NCBI GenBank assembly: GCA_025352565.1
Contig: JANXTF010000031.1
Span: forward strand, 1-64,000
Length of the DNA: 64,000 nt
Source: Rhodospirillales bacterium
GTDB taxonomy: Bacteria > Pseudomonadota > Alphaproteobacteria > Acetobacterales > Acetobacteraceae
Direction: 5' to 3'
In this document: piece after piece, positions 17,308-26,289 of the stretch
Layout of the letters: each line of letters opens with the position of its first letter
Position numbering within the stretch: position 1 is the stretch's first letter
Translations under genes and position numbers: made by a program
Notes under the pieces: generated by a model
Databases searched by the model: none
What the model was told of the DNA's origin: nothing
What the model saw: the letters and a program-made list of their open reading frames with translations, nothing else

Positions 17308-18506
17308 TACGACGCGATCTCCCAGCTCGGCTTTCCGCGCGGATCATCCGGCTGCTTCTCGTCGAAGGCTTGGCGCGGTGGCTTGGACCCGTTCGCCTGC
17401 CAGGCGGCCTTGCAGACAGCGTCGCCCAGAGAGACGATCTTGCGGACATTCGCCGGGTCGAGCGCGGCCGGGAAAAGCGCCTTGGTCTGCGACAGCCCGG
17501 GCAGCGTGTTGACGTCGCTTTCGGTCATCCATCCCCAGCCGCGCCGCCGCCACAGAACATGGGCCATGTGGTCGGCCCTGTCATCGATCCCGCCCGGGAA
17601 TTCCTTGCCGTAGGTTTCGACCACCTGCTTGGCTGGCATCGTGGACAGCGCCTCGGTGGCGCGCGCATTCGCCATCAGGAATGCCTGCACGGCCTTCGGG
17701 TCGCTCTTCAGGAATTCCTGGCGCACGACCCACCAGACACGGTGCGGGTAATAAGCCTCCGGGGCGAACGGCGTCTTTGCGAACGAAGCCACCTTGTGAC
17801 CGGCGCCCTTGCCCTCTGGCCCGTCATAGGCCGCGCCCGTCGTGCCGTCGTTGCGCACCAGCGTGATCAGGTCGCCCGCCCGTTCGGCCGCCTCGGAGAT
17901 CGGCTCGATGCTGATCACCGCGTCGATCCCGCTCTGCGGGCGCGCCAGTTCCGTCAACGCGTTGATGCCGCGCAAGGTGATGTTGACGTCCTTCGGGTTG
18001 TCGGTGCCGAAATGGGCCTGGAGCATGCGCGAGAACATCAGATGAATGTCGGAGGCGACGATCGTCAGCACCGTCTTGCCGCGCAGGTCATCGAGATTCT
18101 TGATCGGCGACCCCTTGGGCACCTGCACGGGAAACAGGTTTCCGCCGCCGGCCAATGCGATGGGAACGACGGGATCGGCGCCCAACAGGGTTCGGATCAG
18201 GGGCGTGCTGCCGATCATTCCGAGCTGCAGCTGGTTTGCGGCGAGCCCCTGCAGCATCCGCAGCAGCACCGTGAAGCCGAGATACTCGCCTTCCAGAGAA
18301 ACGAGCCCGACCTCCTTTGCGGCCTGTTCCAGCAGCTTCTGCTCCTGCATGCGCAGGACGAGCGCGCCGCCTTCCTGCGTGAGGGCGGTGCCGATGGTAA
18401 GCTTGAGCGCCTGCCCGAAGGCCGGGCTGAGCCGGATGAACGGTGCCAGCGCGGCAGCCGTCGCCAGGGTGATGCTCGCGCGCCGCCCGATGCCTGATGT
18501 GTTCAT
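17307..18506 (-). CDS. ABC transporter substrate-binding protein, NMT1/SsuA-like (sulfonate, taurine or sulfate-ester type)
   Basis: Periplasmic receptor of 399 residues. The signal peptide begins MNTSGIGRRASITLATAAAL and is cut near AFGQA. Then come LKLTIGTALTQEGGALVLRM, a QLQLGMIGSTPLIRTLL block and KNLDDLRGKTVLTI, as in SsuA/TauA/NMT1-like receptors. ATG 18506 has GGGAGG 5 nt upstream. It is the last gene of an operon with two permeases and an ATPase. In a region with two sulfatases, sulfate esters or sulfonates (compare AtsR of AtsRBC) are attractive ligands, but the ligand cannot be read from sequence. Confidence 0.85.
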   Translation of the reverse strand: MNTSGIGRRASITLATAAALAPFIRLSPAFGQALKLTIGTALTQEGGALVLRMQEQKLLEQAAKEVGLVSLEGEYLGFTVLLRMLQGLAANQLQLGMIGSTPLIRTLLGADPVVPIALAGGGNLFPVQVPKGSPIKNLDDLRGKTVLTIVASDIHLMFSRMLQAHFGTDNPKDVNITLRGINALTELARPQSGIDAVISIEPISEAAERAGDLITLVRNDGTTGAAYDGPEGKGAGHKVASFAKTPFAPEAYYPHRVWWVVRQEFLKSDPKAVQAFLMANARATEALSTMPAKQVVETYGKEFPGGIDDRADHMAHVLWRRRGWGWMTESDVNTLPGLSQTKALFPAALDPANVRKIVSLGDAVCKAAWQANGSKPPRQAFDEKQPDDPRGKPSWEIAS

Positions 18507-18546
18507 ATTATCCTCCCGTTGCCACCCTTGTGGCATGTCGTTGTTC

Positions 18547-19359
18547 TTATCGGTCGATCTCTTCGACGATCGCCTTGGCCGCCTCGTCCCGGATGAGATC
18601 CCAGACCTGCGCGACCAAAGCAGCAAATTGCGGTGAGCCTCGTTGCGCCGGGCGCGGTCGGGGCAGCGGAATGTCGATCACCGCCTTGATGCGCCCTGGC
18701 CGGCGGGCGAGCACGACCACCCGGTCGGCGAGCAGGACGGCCTCGTCGATCGCGTGCGTGACGAAGATGACGGTGGGCGCGCCCGGCCGACGCGCCGCAT
18801 CGCCCCAAAGACGCAGCAGCTCGTCCTGCAGGATGGTCCTGGTCTGCTGGTCCACCGCCGCCAGCGGCTCGTCCATCAGCCAGATCTCCGGGTCGTTGGC
18901 GAGCATGCGGGCGAGGGCGCAGCGCTGCCGCATGCCGCCGGAGAGTTCGTGCGGGTAGCGGTTTTCGAAGCCGTCCAGGCCGACCAGCCGGATCAGCTCG
19001 CGCGCACGGGCATGGCGCTGCGTGAGCGCCACGCCGCGCGCCAGCGGACCGAACTCGATATTTCCAAGCACGGTACGCCAGGGGAACAGGGCGTAGTCCT
19101 GAAACATCACGCCGCGCTCGGGTCCCGCTCCGGTGACACGCTGGCCCCTGTAGAGCACTTCGCCCGCCGATGGCTGGGTGAAACCGGCGACGAGGCTGAG
19201 CAGCGTGGACTTGCCGCAACCGGACGGCCCGACAACGGCGAGGAACTCGCCCGCCGGCACCTCGAGATCGATGCCGGCAAGCGCCTCGATCGTGTCACCG
19301 GTCCGAACCGAGACGTAGGTCTTGCGAACAGCCTGGATTTTCAGGATGGAGTCGGTCAT
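18547..19359 (-). CDS. ABC transporter ATPase, SsuB/TauB type
   Basis: The 270-residue ATPase energises the importer. Walker A GPSGCGKST, Q-loop MFQDYALFPW, signature LSGGMRQR, Walker B IWLMDEPLAAVD and switch His FVTHAIDEA are all present. ATG 19359 overlaps the stop of the upstream permease gene as ATGA and is preferred to ATG 19371. The sequence is closest in style to SsuB/TauB/nitrate-type ATPases. A 40-bp gap separates it from the receptor gene. Confidence 0.92.
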   Translation of the reverse strand: MTDSILKIQAVRKTYVSVRTGDTIEALAGIDLEVPAGEFLAVVGPSGCGKSTLLSLVAGFTQPSAGEVLYRGQRVTGAGPERGVMFQDYALFPWRTVLGNIEFGPLARGVALTQRHARARELIRLVGLDGFENRYPHELSGGMRQRCALARMLANDPEIWLMDEPLAAVDQQTRTILQDELLRLWGDAARRPGAPTVIFVTHAIDEAVLLADRVVVLARRPGRIKAVIDIPLPRPRPAQRGSPQFAALVAQVWDLIRDEAAKAIVEEIDR

Positions 19360-20138
19360 CGGCGGGCCCATGGCAGGAGAGTATCACGTAGGCGTCGAAG
19401 GACGGCGTCGATGAGGAAGCTCACCAAGCCGATCACCAACATCCCGAACACAAGCGCATTCACATCGCGCTTAACGTAGAGCGTCGCCACCATTAGTTGG
19501 CCGAGCCCGGCAACGCTGCGGCCGCCGCTCTCGATCTTGACGCCGAGGGCAAGCTCGGCCGCGATGATCGAGCTCCAGGCGATTGCCAGCGCGATCCGCG
19601 CCGCGGTGAAGATCGTCGGAAGCGTGCTGGGCACCACCACTGCCCGCAGGATCAGCCCCGGGCCGGCGCCAAGCGCCCGCGCGGCGCGGAGGTGATTCCG
19701 ATCGACCGCCCTGGCTGCCTGGGCCGCGTTGAGGATGAACGGGAACACGGCGGCGTAGGCGACCACGAACAGCGCCGCGTTGCCCTGGACGCCAAGCCAC
19801 AGGATGGCGAGAGGAATCCAGGCGATCGGGGCGATGGACCGCAGCGATTCCGTGACGGGACGCATGGCGAGGTTGACCCACGGGAGAAGCCCCATGGCGA
19901 TCCCGGTCGGGATGCCCACCAGGGCGCCGACCAGAAAGCCGGTGATCACCCGTTGGAGGCTGCCGGCCAGCGCCACGAGCAGCGTGCCGTCGGCCGTGAT
20001 CGCGAACCCCGACCGGATGATCCCCGATGGGAACGGCCACGATGCCTGCGCGCCCGTCAGGACGACCGCACCTTCCCAGGCCAGCAGAAGCACGGCCAGC
20101 GCGCTGACCACGAGGATCTTGCTCCGCCGCCGGCTCAT
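19356..20138 (-). CDS. ABC transporter permease, SsuC/TauC type (second)
   Basis: Inner-membrane permease of 260 residues with a short N-terminal helix (KILVVSALAVLLLAWEGAVV) and a binding-protein-dependent transport domain with about six helices. The EAA-type loop is RAARALGAGPGLILRAVVVPSTLP. ATG 20138 overlaps the first permease's stop as ATGA; the longer frame to 20651 is a shadow. It pairs with the preceding permease, probably as a heterodimer. Confidence 0.88.
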   Translation of the reverse strand: MSRRRSKILVVSALAVLLLAWEGAVVLTGAQASWPFPSGIIRSGFAITADGTLLVALAGSLQRVITGFLVGALVGIPTGIAMGLLPWVNLAMRPVTESLRSIAPIAWIPLAILWLGVQGNAALFVVAYAAVFPFILNAAQAARAVDRNHLRAARALGAGPGLILRAVVVPSTLPTIFTAARIALAIAWSSIIAAELALGVKIESGGRSVAGLGQLMVATLYVKRDVNALVFGMLVIGLVSFLIDAVLRRLRDTLLPWARR

Positions 20139-20953
20139 GATTCGACCGGGTTCCAGCCCAACAGCCGGCGCTGGAGGCCGCGCAGCGCCGCGTCGGCAAC
20201 GAAGCCGAGCACCCCGATCACGAGGATGATGGCCATCACCTTGTCCATCGCGAAGAATTCCTGGTACCACATGATCCGCCAGCCCAGCCCGGCATCGCCG
20301 CCGACCAGCTCGCCCGCCACCATGGCCATCCAGGCGACCCCCAGCGAAAGTCTCGCGCCTGTCAGCACATAGGGCAGGGCGCCCGGTATCACGACATGGG
20401 TGACGATGAAGTTGCCGGACGCACCGAGGGACCGGGCGGCGTTCAGCAGCAAACGGTCGAGACGCCTGACCCCATCGAGCGTGTTGACAAAGATCGGGAA
20501 CGTCGCCGCATAGGCGATGAGGAAGATTGGCACGCTCTCGCTCACGCCGAACATCAGAAGCGCGATGGGAATCCACGCGATGGCGCTGATCGGACGCAGC
20601 ACCTCGATCACCGGTTCGATGAACACGTCGAGATTCTCGAAGCGTGCGCACAGCACGGCGAGCAGAAGCCCGATCACGACGCCGATCGAATAGCCGGCGG
20701 CGAGATGCACGATGCTGGCCAGGATGTCGGCACCGATTTCCCCGGCCAGCAGAACCCGCAACGCGCCGAGGACGGCCACCGGCGACGGCAGCAGCGACGG
20801 GTGGGCGAGCAGGCGGCCGACAAGGGACCAGATCAGCACGACAGCGACGATCCCGGCGACCGACACCAGGACCGAGCGCAATGCAAGGAGCAGGTGCCGC
20901 GCCCGGCCCGCGCGTGTTGCGCCGTGGGTCACCTTGACATTCGCCGGGCTCAT
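20135..20953 (-). CDS. ABC transporter permease, SsuC/TauC type (first)
   Basis: Permease of about 272 residues with helices near 28-50, 88-110, 125-145 and 200-260. The EAA-type loop is NAARSLGASGNFIVTHVVIPGALP. ATG 20953 lies 1 nt after the GMC stop (TGATATG); GTG 20965 gives four more residues. Two different permeases in one operon imply a heterodimeric channel, a variation on the usual SsuC homodimer. Confidence 0.88.
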   Translation of the reverse strand: MSPANVKVTHGATRAGRARHLLLALRSVLVSVAGIVAVVLIWSLVGRLLAHPSLLPSPVAVLGALRVLLAGEIGADILASIVHLAAGYSIGVVIGLLLAVLCARFENLDVFIEPVIEVLRPISAIAWIPIALLMFGVSESVPIFLIAYAATFPIFVNTLDGVRRLDRLLLNAARSLGASGNFIVTHVVIPGALPYVLTGARLSLGVAWMAMVAGELVGGDAGLGWRIMWYQEFFAMDKVMAIILVIGVLGFVADAALRGLQRRLLGWNPVES

Positions 20954-20954
20954 A

Positions 20955-22586
20955 TCAGTCGACACCGGCGACGTGGGGGAGAGCCGGCCGGCCGCGAATT
21001 ATGTCGGCCGCCTTCTCGGCGATCATCAGCGTCGCCGCGTGCGTGTTCGCCGACGGGATGTTCGGCATCACGGATGCATCCACGACCCTGAGCCCGTCCA
21101 CGCCATGCACGCGCAGTTCGTCGTCGACGACCGCGGTTCGGTCGTTCGCCCGGCCCATGCGGCAGGTGCCGACCAGATGGTACGACGTCGTCCCGTATTT
21201 GCGGGCGAATGCGAGAAGATCGTCATCGGATGTCGCAGCGGCGCCCGGCAGGCTTTCCTCGACGAAATAGGGTGCGAGTTCCTTGCTGCGCAGCAGGCTT
21301 CGCGCCAGCCGGATGCCCTTGACGAGAACGTCCCGATCATGCGCCTCCGCCAGGTAATTGGGCTGAATGGCCGGATCGACCGCAGGGTCCGGGGAGCGCG
21401 CCCGGACCCACCCGGCGCTTTCGGGACGATGCTGATTGACACCGACGGTCATGCCCGGGAAATCGTCCAGGAGCCCAATGAGCCCCTCCTTGTAGCTCGC
21501 CGGGGTGAAGATGCCCTGCAGGTCGGGGGCGTTCAACCGCGGGTCCGATTTCCAAAACCAGTGAACCAGGGCTGGGCTCAACGCGAGTATGCTTGGCATG
21601 CCCAGCGCCCAACGCGCGACCTGCCCCACCAGGCGATGGCCGCGGGCCAGATCGTTGATGGTGCGGCAGCCGCGGACGCGGGCGACCACGCGGACCGAAA
21701 AATGATCGCGCAGGTTTTCCCCGACCGGCAGATCGCGACGCTGCGCGATGCCGAGCGGTCGCAGCACATGAGCCGGCCCGATGCCGGACAGTTGCAGCAG
21801 CTTGGGTGAATTCAGCGCGCCAGCAGCCACCAGCACTTCTCGACGGGCCTGGATGGCGCCGGGCTGCGACTGGCCGCGGCGCATGTAGCTGACGCCGGTG
21901 GCACGCTTGCCTTCGAAGGTGATGCCGACCACCGTCGTTTCTGTCCGGAGGTCGACGCGCCCCGTGCGTATCGCGCGGCGGAGGTAGGTTTTTGCCGTGC
22001 TCTGGCGCCAACCACGGTAGATCGACCGCTGCATGTAGCCCGCACCCGCCTGGGTCTCGCCGTTGAAGTCCGGGTTGGCCGGGATGCCGGCACCGGCAGC
22101 GCCCGCGATGAAGGCTTCACAAAGCGGATGCTTCAGGTCGGTCCGCGTGACCGACAGCTGGCCGTCCCGGCCGCGATAGCGCTCGTCCGCATCGCCCACC
22201 ACGCGTTCGATCCGCCGGAAATAGGGCAGGATATCAAGATATCCCCAGCCGCGATTGCCAGCCTCGGCCCAGGCATCGAAGTCGGCGCGCTGACCGCGGT
22301 TGAAGATCATGCCGTTGATCGAACTGGAACCGCCCACCACGCGCCCTTGCGGCAGCGCGATGCGGCGGCCGCCGATGGCCTCTCCCGGCTCGGTCTGGAA
22401 GCGCCAGCTAAACCGGGGGTCGAACACGGTTTTGATGAAGCCCGCGGGCACATGCAGGTAAGGGTGCCAGTCGGACGGCCCTGCCTCGAAAACGCAGACC
22501 GTGACACCGGGGTCTTCCGTCAGACGTTGGGCAAGCACCGAGCCGGCACTGCCCGCCCCCACGATGATGTAGTCAAACGTTTCCAC
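20955..22586 (-). CDS. GMC-family FAD-dependent alcohol/choline dehydrogenase
   Basis: 543-residue flavoprotein that would oxidise an alcohol. The N-terminal FAD motif is YIIVGAGSAGSVLAQRL with EAGPSD; then come GRVVGGSSSINGMIFNRG (GMC signature 1), GALNSPKLLQLSGIGP (signature 2) and the C-terminal SYHLVGTCRMG with the catalytic His. ...VDASVMPNIPSANTHAATLMIAEKAADII closes the FAD domain. The start is GTG 22586. It lies between a small exported protein gene and an ABC importer, so it probably acts on the imported solute. The substrate is unknown; BetA-like choline dehydrogenase is the nearest named relative. Confidence 0.88.
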   Translation of the reverse strand: METFDYIIVGAGSAGSVLAQRLTEDPGVTVCVFEAGPSDWHPYLHVPAGFIKTVFDPRFSWRFQTEPGEAIGGRRIALPQGRVVGGSSSINGMIFNRGQRADFDAWAEAGNRGWGYLDILPYFRRIERVVGDADERYRGRDGQLSVTRTDLKHPLCEAFIAGAAGAGIPANPDFNGETQAGAGYMQRSIYRGWRQSTAKTYLRRAIRTGRVDLRTETTVVGITFEGKRATGVSYMRRGQSQPGAIQARREVLVAAGALNSPKLLQLSGIGPAHVLRPLGIAQRRDLPVGENLRDHFSVRVVARVRGCRTINDLARGHRLVGQVARWALGMPSILALSPALVHWFWKSDPRLNAPDLQGIFTPASYKEGLIGLLDDFPGMTVGVNQHRPESAGWVRARSPDPAVDPAIQPNYLAEAHDRDVLVKGIRLARSLLRSKELAPYFVEESLPGAAATSDDDLLAFARKYGTTSYHLVGTCRMGRANDRTAVVDDELRVHGVDGLRVVDASVMPNIPSANTHAATLMIAEKAADIIRGRPALPHVAGVD

Positions 22587-22604
22587 GGCCGGGTTTCGCT
22601 CCGA

Positions 22605-22769
22605 TTACTTGAACGGTGCCGCTGCCCGGGCCGCCATGCCGGTGGCGACCGCCGCAACCTCGCTCTCGACCGCGCACTTGCTTGCTTGCGGACCCGCGGG
22701 CGATCGCACGGCGTATCCACGCGTGACGGCCATGACGATGATGGCTGCCGACCCGGCTTTGAGCAGCAT
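22605..22769 (-). CDS. small exported protein, 54 residues, unknown function
   Basis: This short frame begins at ATG 22769 with a strong GGGAGG 5 nt upstream and ends TAA at 22605, 18 nt before the GMC start. The N-terminus MLLKAGSAAIIVMAVTRGYA has a lysine then a hydrophobic run like a signal peptide or short membrane anchor. A single Cys lies in the mature part (SKCAVESEVAAVATG). It is the first gene of the operon. Function unrecognised. The strong ribosome site and position argue that it is real. Confidence 0.5.
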   Translation of the reverse strand: MLLKAGSAAIIVMAVTRGYAVRSPAGPQASKCAVESEVAAVATGMAARAAAPFK

Positions 22770-22804
22770 CTCGCCTCCCACTCGTTTATTGAGGAACGAT
22801 TGCG

Positions 22805-22817
22805 GGGTCCGGGACCC
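22805..22817. promoter_or_regulatory. GGGTCC-G-GGACCC palindrome between the divergent operon and lysR
   Basis: A perfect 6-bp inverted repeat with a 1-nt centre lies midway in the 100-bp space between the minus-strand operon start (22769) and the LysR gene (22870). It is a possible operator site for both promoters. Confidence 0.35.
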
Positions 22818-22848
22818 GGACGACAAACGCGCAGTTGTCACTACTGGG

Positions 22849-22861
22849 TGAATCTGGTTCA
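22849..22861. promoter_or_regulatory. LysR-type binding box candidate (T-N11-A with dyad)
   Basis: TGAATCTGGTTCA has the T-N11-A form with TGAA/TTCA dyad arms typical of LysR-family sites. It ends 8 nt before the lysR start, where binding could repress lysR itself. Confidence 0.35.
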
Positions 22862-22869
22862 ATCATACG

Positions 22870-23814
22870 ATGCTCTCGTCGATTCCAATACTGGCTATTC
22901 GAGCTTTCGAGGCCGCTGCCCGCACGGGGTCCTTTCGCGGGGCAGCAAACGAGCTTTGTGTGTCCCCCTCGGCCATCAGCCACGCAATCCGAAAGCTGGA
23001 GGTTGCTCTCGGAACGGTTCTCTTCGAACGGGGCGTTCGGCAGGTTTATCTGACCCCGCCCGGCGAGAGCCTCAGGCGGTCCGCCGTTGCCGCGTTCCAC
23101 GAGCTTCGCCAGGGCCTCGAGCAGGTCGCCCATCGCGGCCCCCAGCTGTTGCGCGTCCATTCGGCACCAAGCTTTGCCGCCCAGTGGCTGAACCCGCGGC
23201 TGTCCCATTTCCTGGCCGAACATCCGCAGATCGACCTGCGGCTGGCAGCCGGGACTGATTACGCACGCTTTACCAATGACGACTTCGATGTCGACATCAT
23301 CTATGGGCTGCCACGCCCCGAAAATACCGAAATCGTGCCGCTTGGCGAGGAAGTCGTCACGCCGCTTTGCGGCCCGGCGCTCGCCAGCAAAATTCACAAG
23401 CCCGAGGACCTGTTTGGGCAAGTATTGATAACGTCCGAAAACAAGTTGGTCCGATGGCATGAGTGGTTCGCAGCAAATGGTCTCGCGACCCCCGTTGTGC
23501 GCGGCATGCGCTTCGACCGGTCCTTCCTTGCCATCGCAACCGCCACGGCGGGGCTTGGAGTTGCCCTTGAGTCGACCCGCCTTGCCGAACAGGAGATCGA
23601 GTCGGGTCGGCTCGTCGCGCCGCTCGCGGGCCGCTCGAAGGAAATTCGTTACGTCGGGCACCGTATCCTGATTCCAAAGGCCAGTGCACAGCAGAGCCTG
23701 GTCCGCGCTTTCGTGAGCTGGGTTCTGGCCGAGCTGCACCTGCCCGACGTCAAGATCGGCTCTCAAACGCGCGCACTCCACGTTCGCATTCAGGCCAGCG
23801 ATGTAAAAGCATAA
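22870..23814 (+). CDS. LysR-family transcriptional regulator, GcvA-like
   Basis: 314 residues. Residues 1-60 form the winged helix-turn-helix: FEAAARTGSFRGAANELCVSPSAISHAIRKLE. The rest is the LysR substrate-binding domain with RVHSAPSFAAQWLNPRLSHF and the GcvA-like ITSENKLVRWHEWF and GLGVALESTRLAE blocks. It is divergent from the GMC/ABC operon with 100 bp between starts, so control of that operon by an imported or derived metabolite is likely. It might also affect the next sulfatase operon, but nothing shows this directly. Confidence 0.9.
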   Translation: MLSSIPILAIRAFEAAARTGSFRGAANELCVSPSAISHAIRKLEVALGTVLFERGVRQVYLTPPGESLRRSAVAAFHELRQGLEQVAHRGPQLLRVHSAPSFAAQWLNPRLSHFLAEHPQIDLRLAAGTDYARFTNDDFDVDIIYGLPRPENTEIVPLGEEVVTPLCGPALASKIHKPEDLFGQVLITSENKLVRWHEWFAANGLATPVVRGMRFDRSFLAIATATAGLGVALESTRLAEQEIESGRLVAPLAGRSKEIRYVGHRILIPKASAQQSLVRAFVSWVLAELHLPDVKIGSQTRALHVRIQASDVKA

Positions 23815-24074
23815 CGGACAAGCAGCCGGTGTTCGTATGATTGCACGGCGTCCGCCTTCTCGGCGGTGCCCGCCAGCTGCGTGCGCGGTCTTGCCGAGAT
23901 GGTCTGCATCGTTGCCGCTTCCTTTCCAGGAGGCCGTGCGAATTTCACGTCGTCATCACGAGGAAGCCGCCGTCGACGCAGCTGGAGTCGGTTGAGGCGA
24001 TCGACCGCGATCTCCGGTCGCCGCCTCCTTATCGACGGAATGCGCCACGCTGAAAGGTAGGCATCCTGTTCGGG

Positions 24075-24938
24075 CTATGGCGCGTCGGGAATCCAGGCGT
24101 TGCGCGGCGCCACGGGCCAGTTCCTGGGGCGTTGCGGCCGTTCCTCATGCCAAGGCCTCGGGTCCCAGTGTCCCAGTTCCTCGTCCGGCATCTGGTCCAT
24201 CTCGCAGTACAACTCGATCCGCACGCCGGCCGGGTTGCTGTGGTAGCAGGCGATGTTGTGCCCGATGTGGTGGCGGGCCGGTCCCCAGTCCAGCGGCAGC
24301 CGCCAGCCGCGCAGCAGGTCGGCGGCACGGGCCAGCTCGCTGTAGTCCTTCACCTCGAAGGCGATGTGGTTCAGCCGCGTTGCGCCCTGGAAGAAGTTGA
24401 CCGTGTGATGGTCCGGGCCGCAGCGCATGAACATCATGGCCTCGCCGCTCCAATCCGAACGGCGGAAGCCGAGCAAGTTCTCGTAGAAGGCGGTGAACTC
24501 GGCGGTATGCGGGACCATGCGCGCGACATGACCGAGCTTCAGCGGGCCGATGCCCGCTTGTCCCGCGCAGGCAGTAACGCTGCGGAGTTCGGTGAACAGC
24601 TCGATCTCGACCCCACCGGGATCCTTGAACGCCAGAACGCGCTCGATGGCGGGCGTCCTTCCCGGCCGAACGACCGCACGCACGTCGGCGGCCCCGAGCA
24701 AGCGGCACGCCTCCACCAGATCGGTCGCCGGCGCGACCTGGAAGGCAAGGGCGGTGAGTGCTGGGTCCGCACCGCTCTCCAGCACCAGGCACTCGATTCC
24801 CTGCGGCGTGGCCAGAACGGCCCGCGACGGGCTGCGGTCGATAAGGCGCAGCCCAAGGATATCGATGTAGTATGCCAAATCAAGGCCGAGATCGGCCGCG
24901 GAGAGCACGGCATAGCCGAGGCGCCTCGCCTGGAGCAT
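24075..24938 (-). CDS. VOC-superfamily extradiol dioxygenase-like protein
   Basis: 287 residues made of two glyoxalase/VOC modules, about 5-120 and 133-262, like one-domain-pair extradiol dioxygenases. Possible iron ligands are His in KLGHVARMVPH (about residue 137), His in the RHHIGHNIACYHSNPAG region and Glu in VRIELYCEMDQ, matching the H-H-E pattern of catechol 2,3-dioxygenase-like enzymes. The catalytic His/Tyr set was not verified. ATG 24938 has GGGGAGG 5 nt upstream. It is the last gene of a three-gene operon with an ABC receptor and a MetE-like protein. A ring-cleaving or isomerase role is possible; substrate unknown. Confidence 0.8.
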   Translation of the reverse strand: MLQARRLGYAVLSAADLGLDLAYYIDILGLRLIDRSPSRAVLATPQGIECLVLESGADPALTALAFQVAPATDLVEACRLLGAADVRAVVRPGRTPAIERVLAFKDPGGVEIELFTELRSVTACAGQAGIGPLKLGHVARMVPHTAEFTAFYENLLGFRRSDWSGEAMMFMRCGPDHHTVNFFQGATRLNHIAFEVKDYSELARAADLLRGWRLPLDWGPARHHIGHNIACYHSNPAGVRIELYCEMDQMPDEELGHWDPRPWHEERPQRPRNWPVAPRNAWIPDAP

Positions 24939-25062
24939 GGTGTCCTCCCCGAATGTGCATGGAGTTTACGCCGTGGCCGTGGCTGTGCGCAATGAAGCGA
25001 GACCCGCGCCATGAGCGAGACCGCATGGCGGCGGGTGGCTGCGCCGACCCGCCGCGCAAACC

Positions 25063-26262
25063 TCAGCGGCGGTTGGCGATCGGGATCGCCATCTCGGAGA
25101 TCGGGATCTCGCGGACCAGTTCCGGGACGCCCCATTCGAGTTTCGGATCGACCTTGACCCGGAAGTGATACATCACCTGCAAAGCCTGGTGGTCCTCGGG
25201 GCGGAAAGTCATCGGACCCTTGGGCGTGTCGAAGGTGAGGCCCTCCATGGCGGGGATCAGCTTATCGGCGTCGGTCGAACCGGCTTTGCGGATGGCGGCG
25301 ACGATCGCCATCCCGGCCGCCATTCCGCCGGGGACGAAGAAGTCCGGCGGGCCGCCGAACCGCTCCTGGTGGGTCTTCACCAGCCAGTCGTTCACCGGGT
25401 TTTTCGGGATGCCATAGTAGTAGAAGGTCGAGCCCTCCATCCCTGGCAGGCCCTTGAAGCCGGTCATGCCCGCGAAGCTGTTGCCGATGGCCGCAAGATC
25501 GATGCCGAAGCGGTCTGGGCCTTGGTCTTTCAGGCGGCTCAGCGCGTCGACGCTGCCCGCCCAGAGCACGAAGATGACCTTCTTGCCCGGCTTGTCCTTC
25601 AGCGCGTTGAACAGGCGCAGCGCCGGTGCGGTGAAGTCGATGGTGGCGAACGGCGCGTATTCCTCCGCGGCGAGGCTGGCCCCGGTGTTCTTGAGCGCGT
25701 CGCGGAACGCGGCGATGCCATCGCGGCCATAGGCGTAGTCCTGTGCCAGGGTGGCGATGGTGACGCCAGGCTTTCCGAGCGCCACCGCACTCGAGATAGC
25801 ATCCATCGACGAGTTCCGGCCGGTGCGGAAGACGTAGCGGTTCCAGTCCTTGCCGGTGATCGAGTCCGCTACCGCCGGCTCCACGATGAAGATGCGCTTG
25901 TACTCCTGGGCCAACGGCAGCATGGCGATGGTAACGTTGGAGGCGACGTCTCCGACGGCGATCTGCGCGCCCTCATCCCCATAGGCCTCGCCGAGCAGAG
26001 TCCGCGCGAGGTCTGGCTTCAACTGGTCGTCTTTCTCGGTCACCACGATCGGGCGGCCGTCGATCATCATGCTGCCGCCCGTTGCGTACTCCAGCCCGAG
26101 CATCAGCCCGGTATGGGTCTGGCCGGAGAATATCTGGAACGGGCCGGTTTTGCCGTAGACATGGGCAATTCGGATCGGCGCCGGGTCCGCCGCGAGCGCG
26201 GGCGGCGCCCACATGAGCGCAGCGCACGCCACCAAGGCTGCCGCGCAAACTACTTTTTTCAT
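25063..26262 (-). CDS. ABC transporter substrate-binding protein, branched-chain amino acid (LivK) type, orphan
   Basis: Periplasmic receptor of 399 residues. The signal peptide MKKVVCAAALVACAALMWAP is cut after PALAA. The type I periplasmic-binding fold is shown by PIRIAHVYGKTGPFQIFSGQ, VTEKDDQLKPDLARTLLGEA, AQDYAYGRDGIAAFRDALK and FVPGGMAAGMAIVAAIRKAG. GGGAGA precedes the ATG. No LivHMGF membrane or ATPase genes are nearby, so it must share another transporter or act as a sensor. It sits 27 bp after the MetE-like gene and 124 bp before the VOC gene. Confidence 0.87.
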   Translation of the reverse strand: MKKVVCAAALVACAALMWAPPALAADPAPIRIAHVYGKTGPFQIFSGQTHTGLMLGLEYATGGSMMIDGRPIVVTEKDDQLKPDLARTLLGEAYGDEGAQIAVGDVASNVTIAMLPLAQEYKRIFIVEPAVADSITGKDWNRYVFRTGRNSSMDAISSAVALGKPGVTIATLAQDYAYGRDGIAAFRDALKNTGASLAAEEYAPFATIDFTAPALRLFNALKDKPGKKVIFVLWAGSVDALSRLKDQGPDRFGIDLAAIGNSFAGMTGFKGLPGMEGSTFYYYGIPKNPVNDWLVKTHQERFGGPPDFFVPGGMAAGMAIVAAIRKAGSTDADKLIPAMEGLTFDTPKGPMTFRPEDHQALQVMYHFRVKVDPKLEWGVPELVREIPISEMAIPIANRR

Positions 26263-26289
26263 TTTCGTTTCTCCCTTCGGCGTCGTGGA

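Noticed and set aside
23815-24074. short frames between lysR and the VOC gene
   Set aside because: Arg-rich chance products in a 260-bp convergent gap; only a weak CCGCC/GGCGG hairpin at 23852-23866 without a T-tract.
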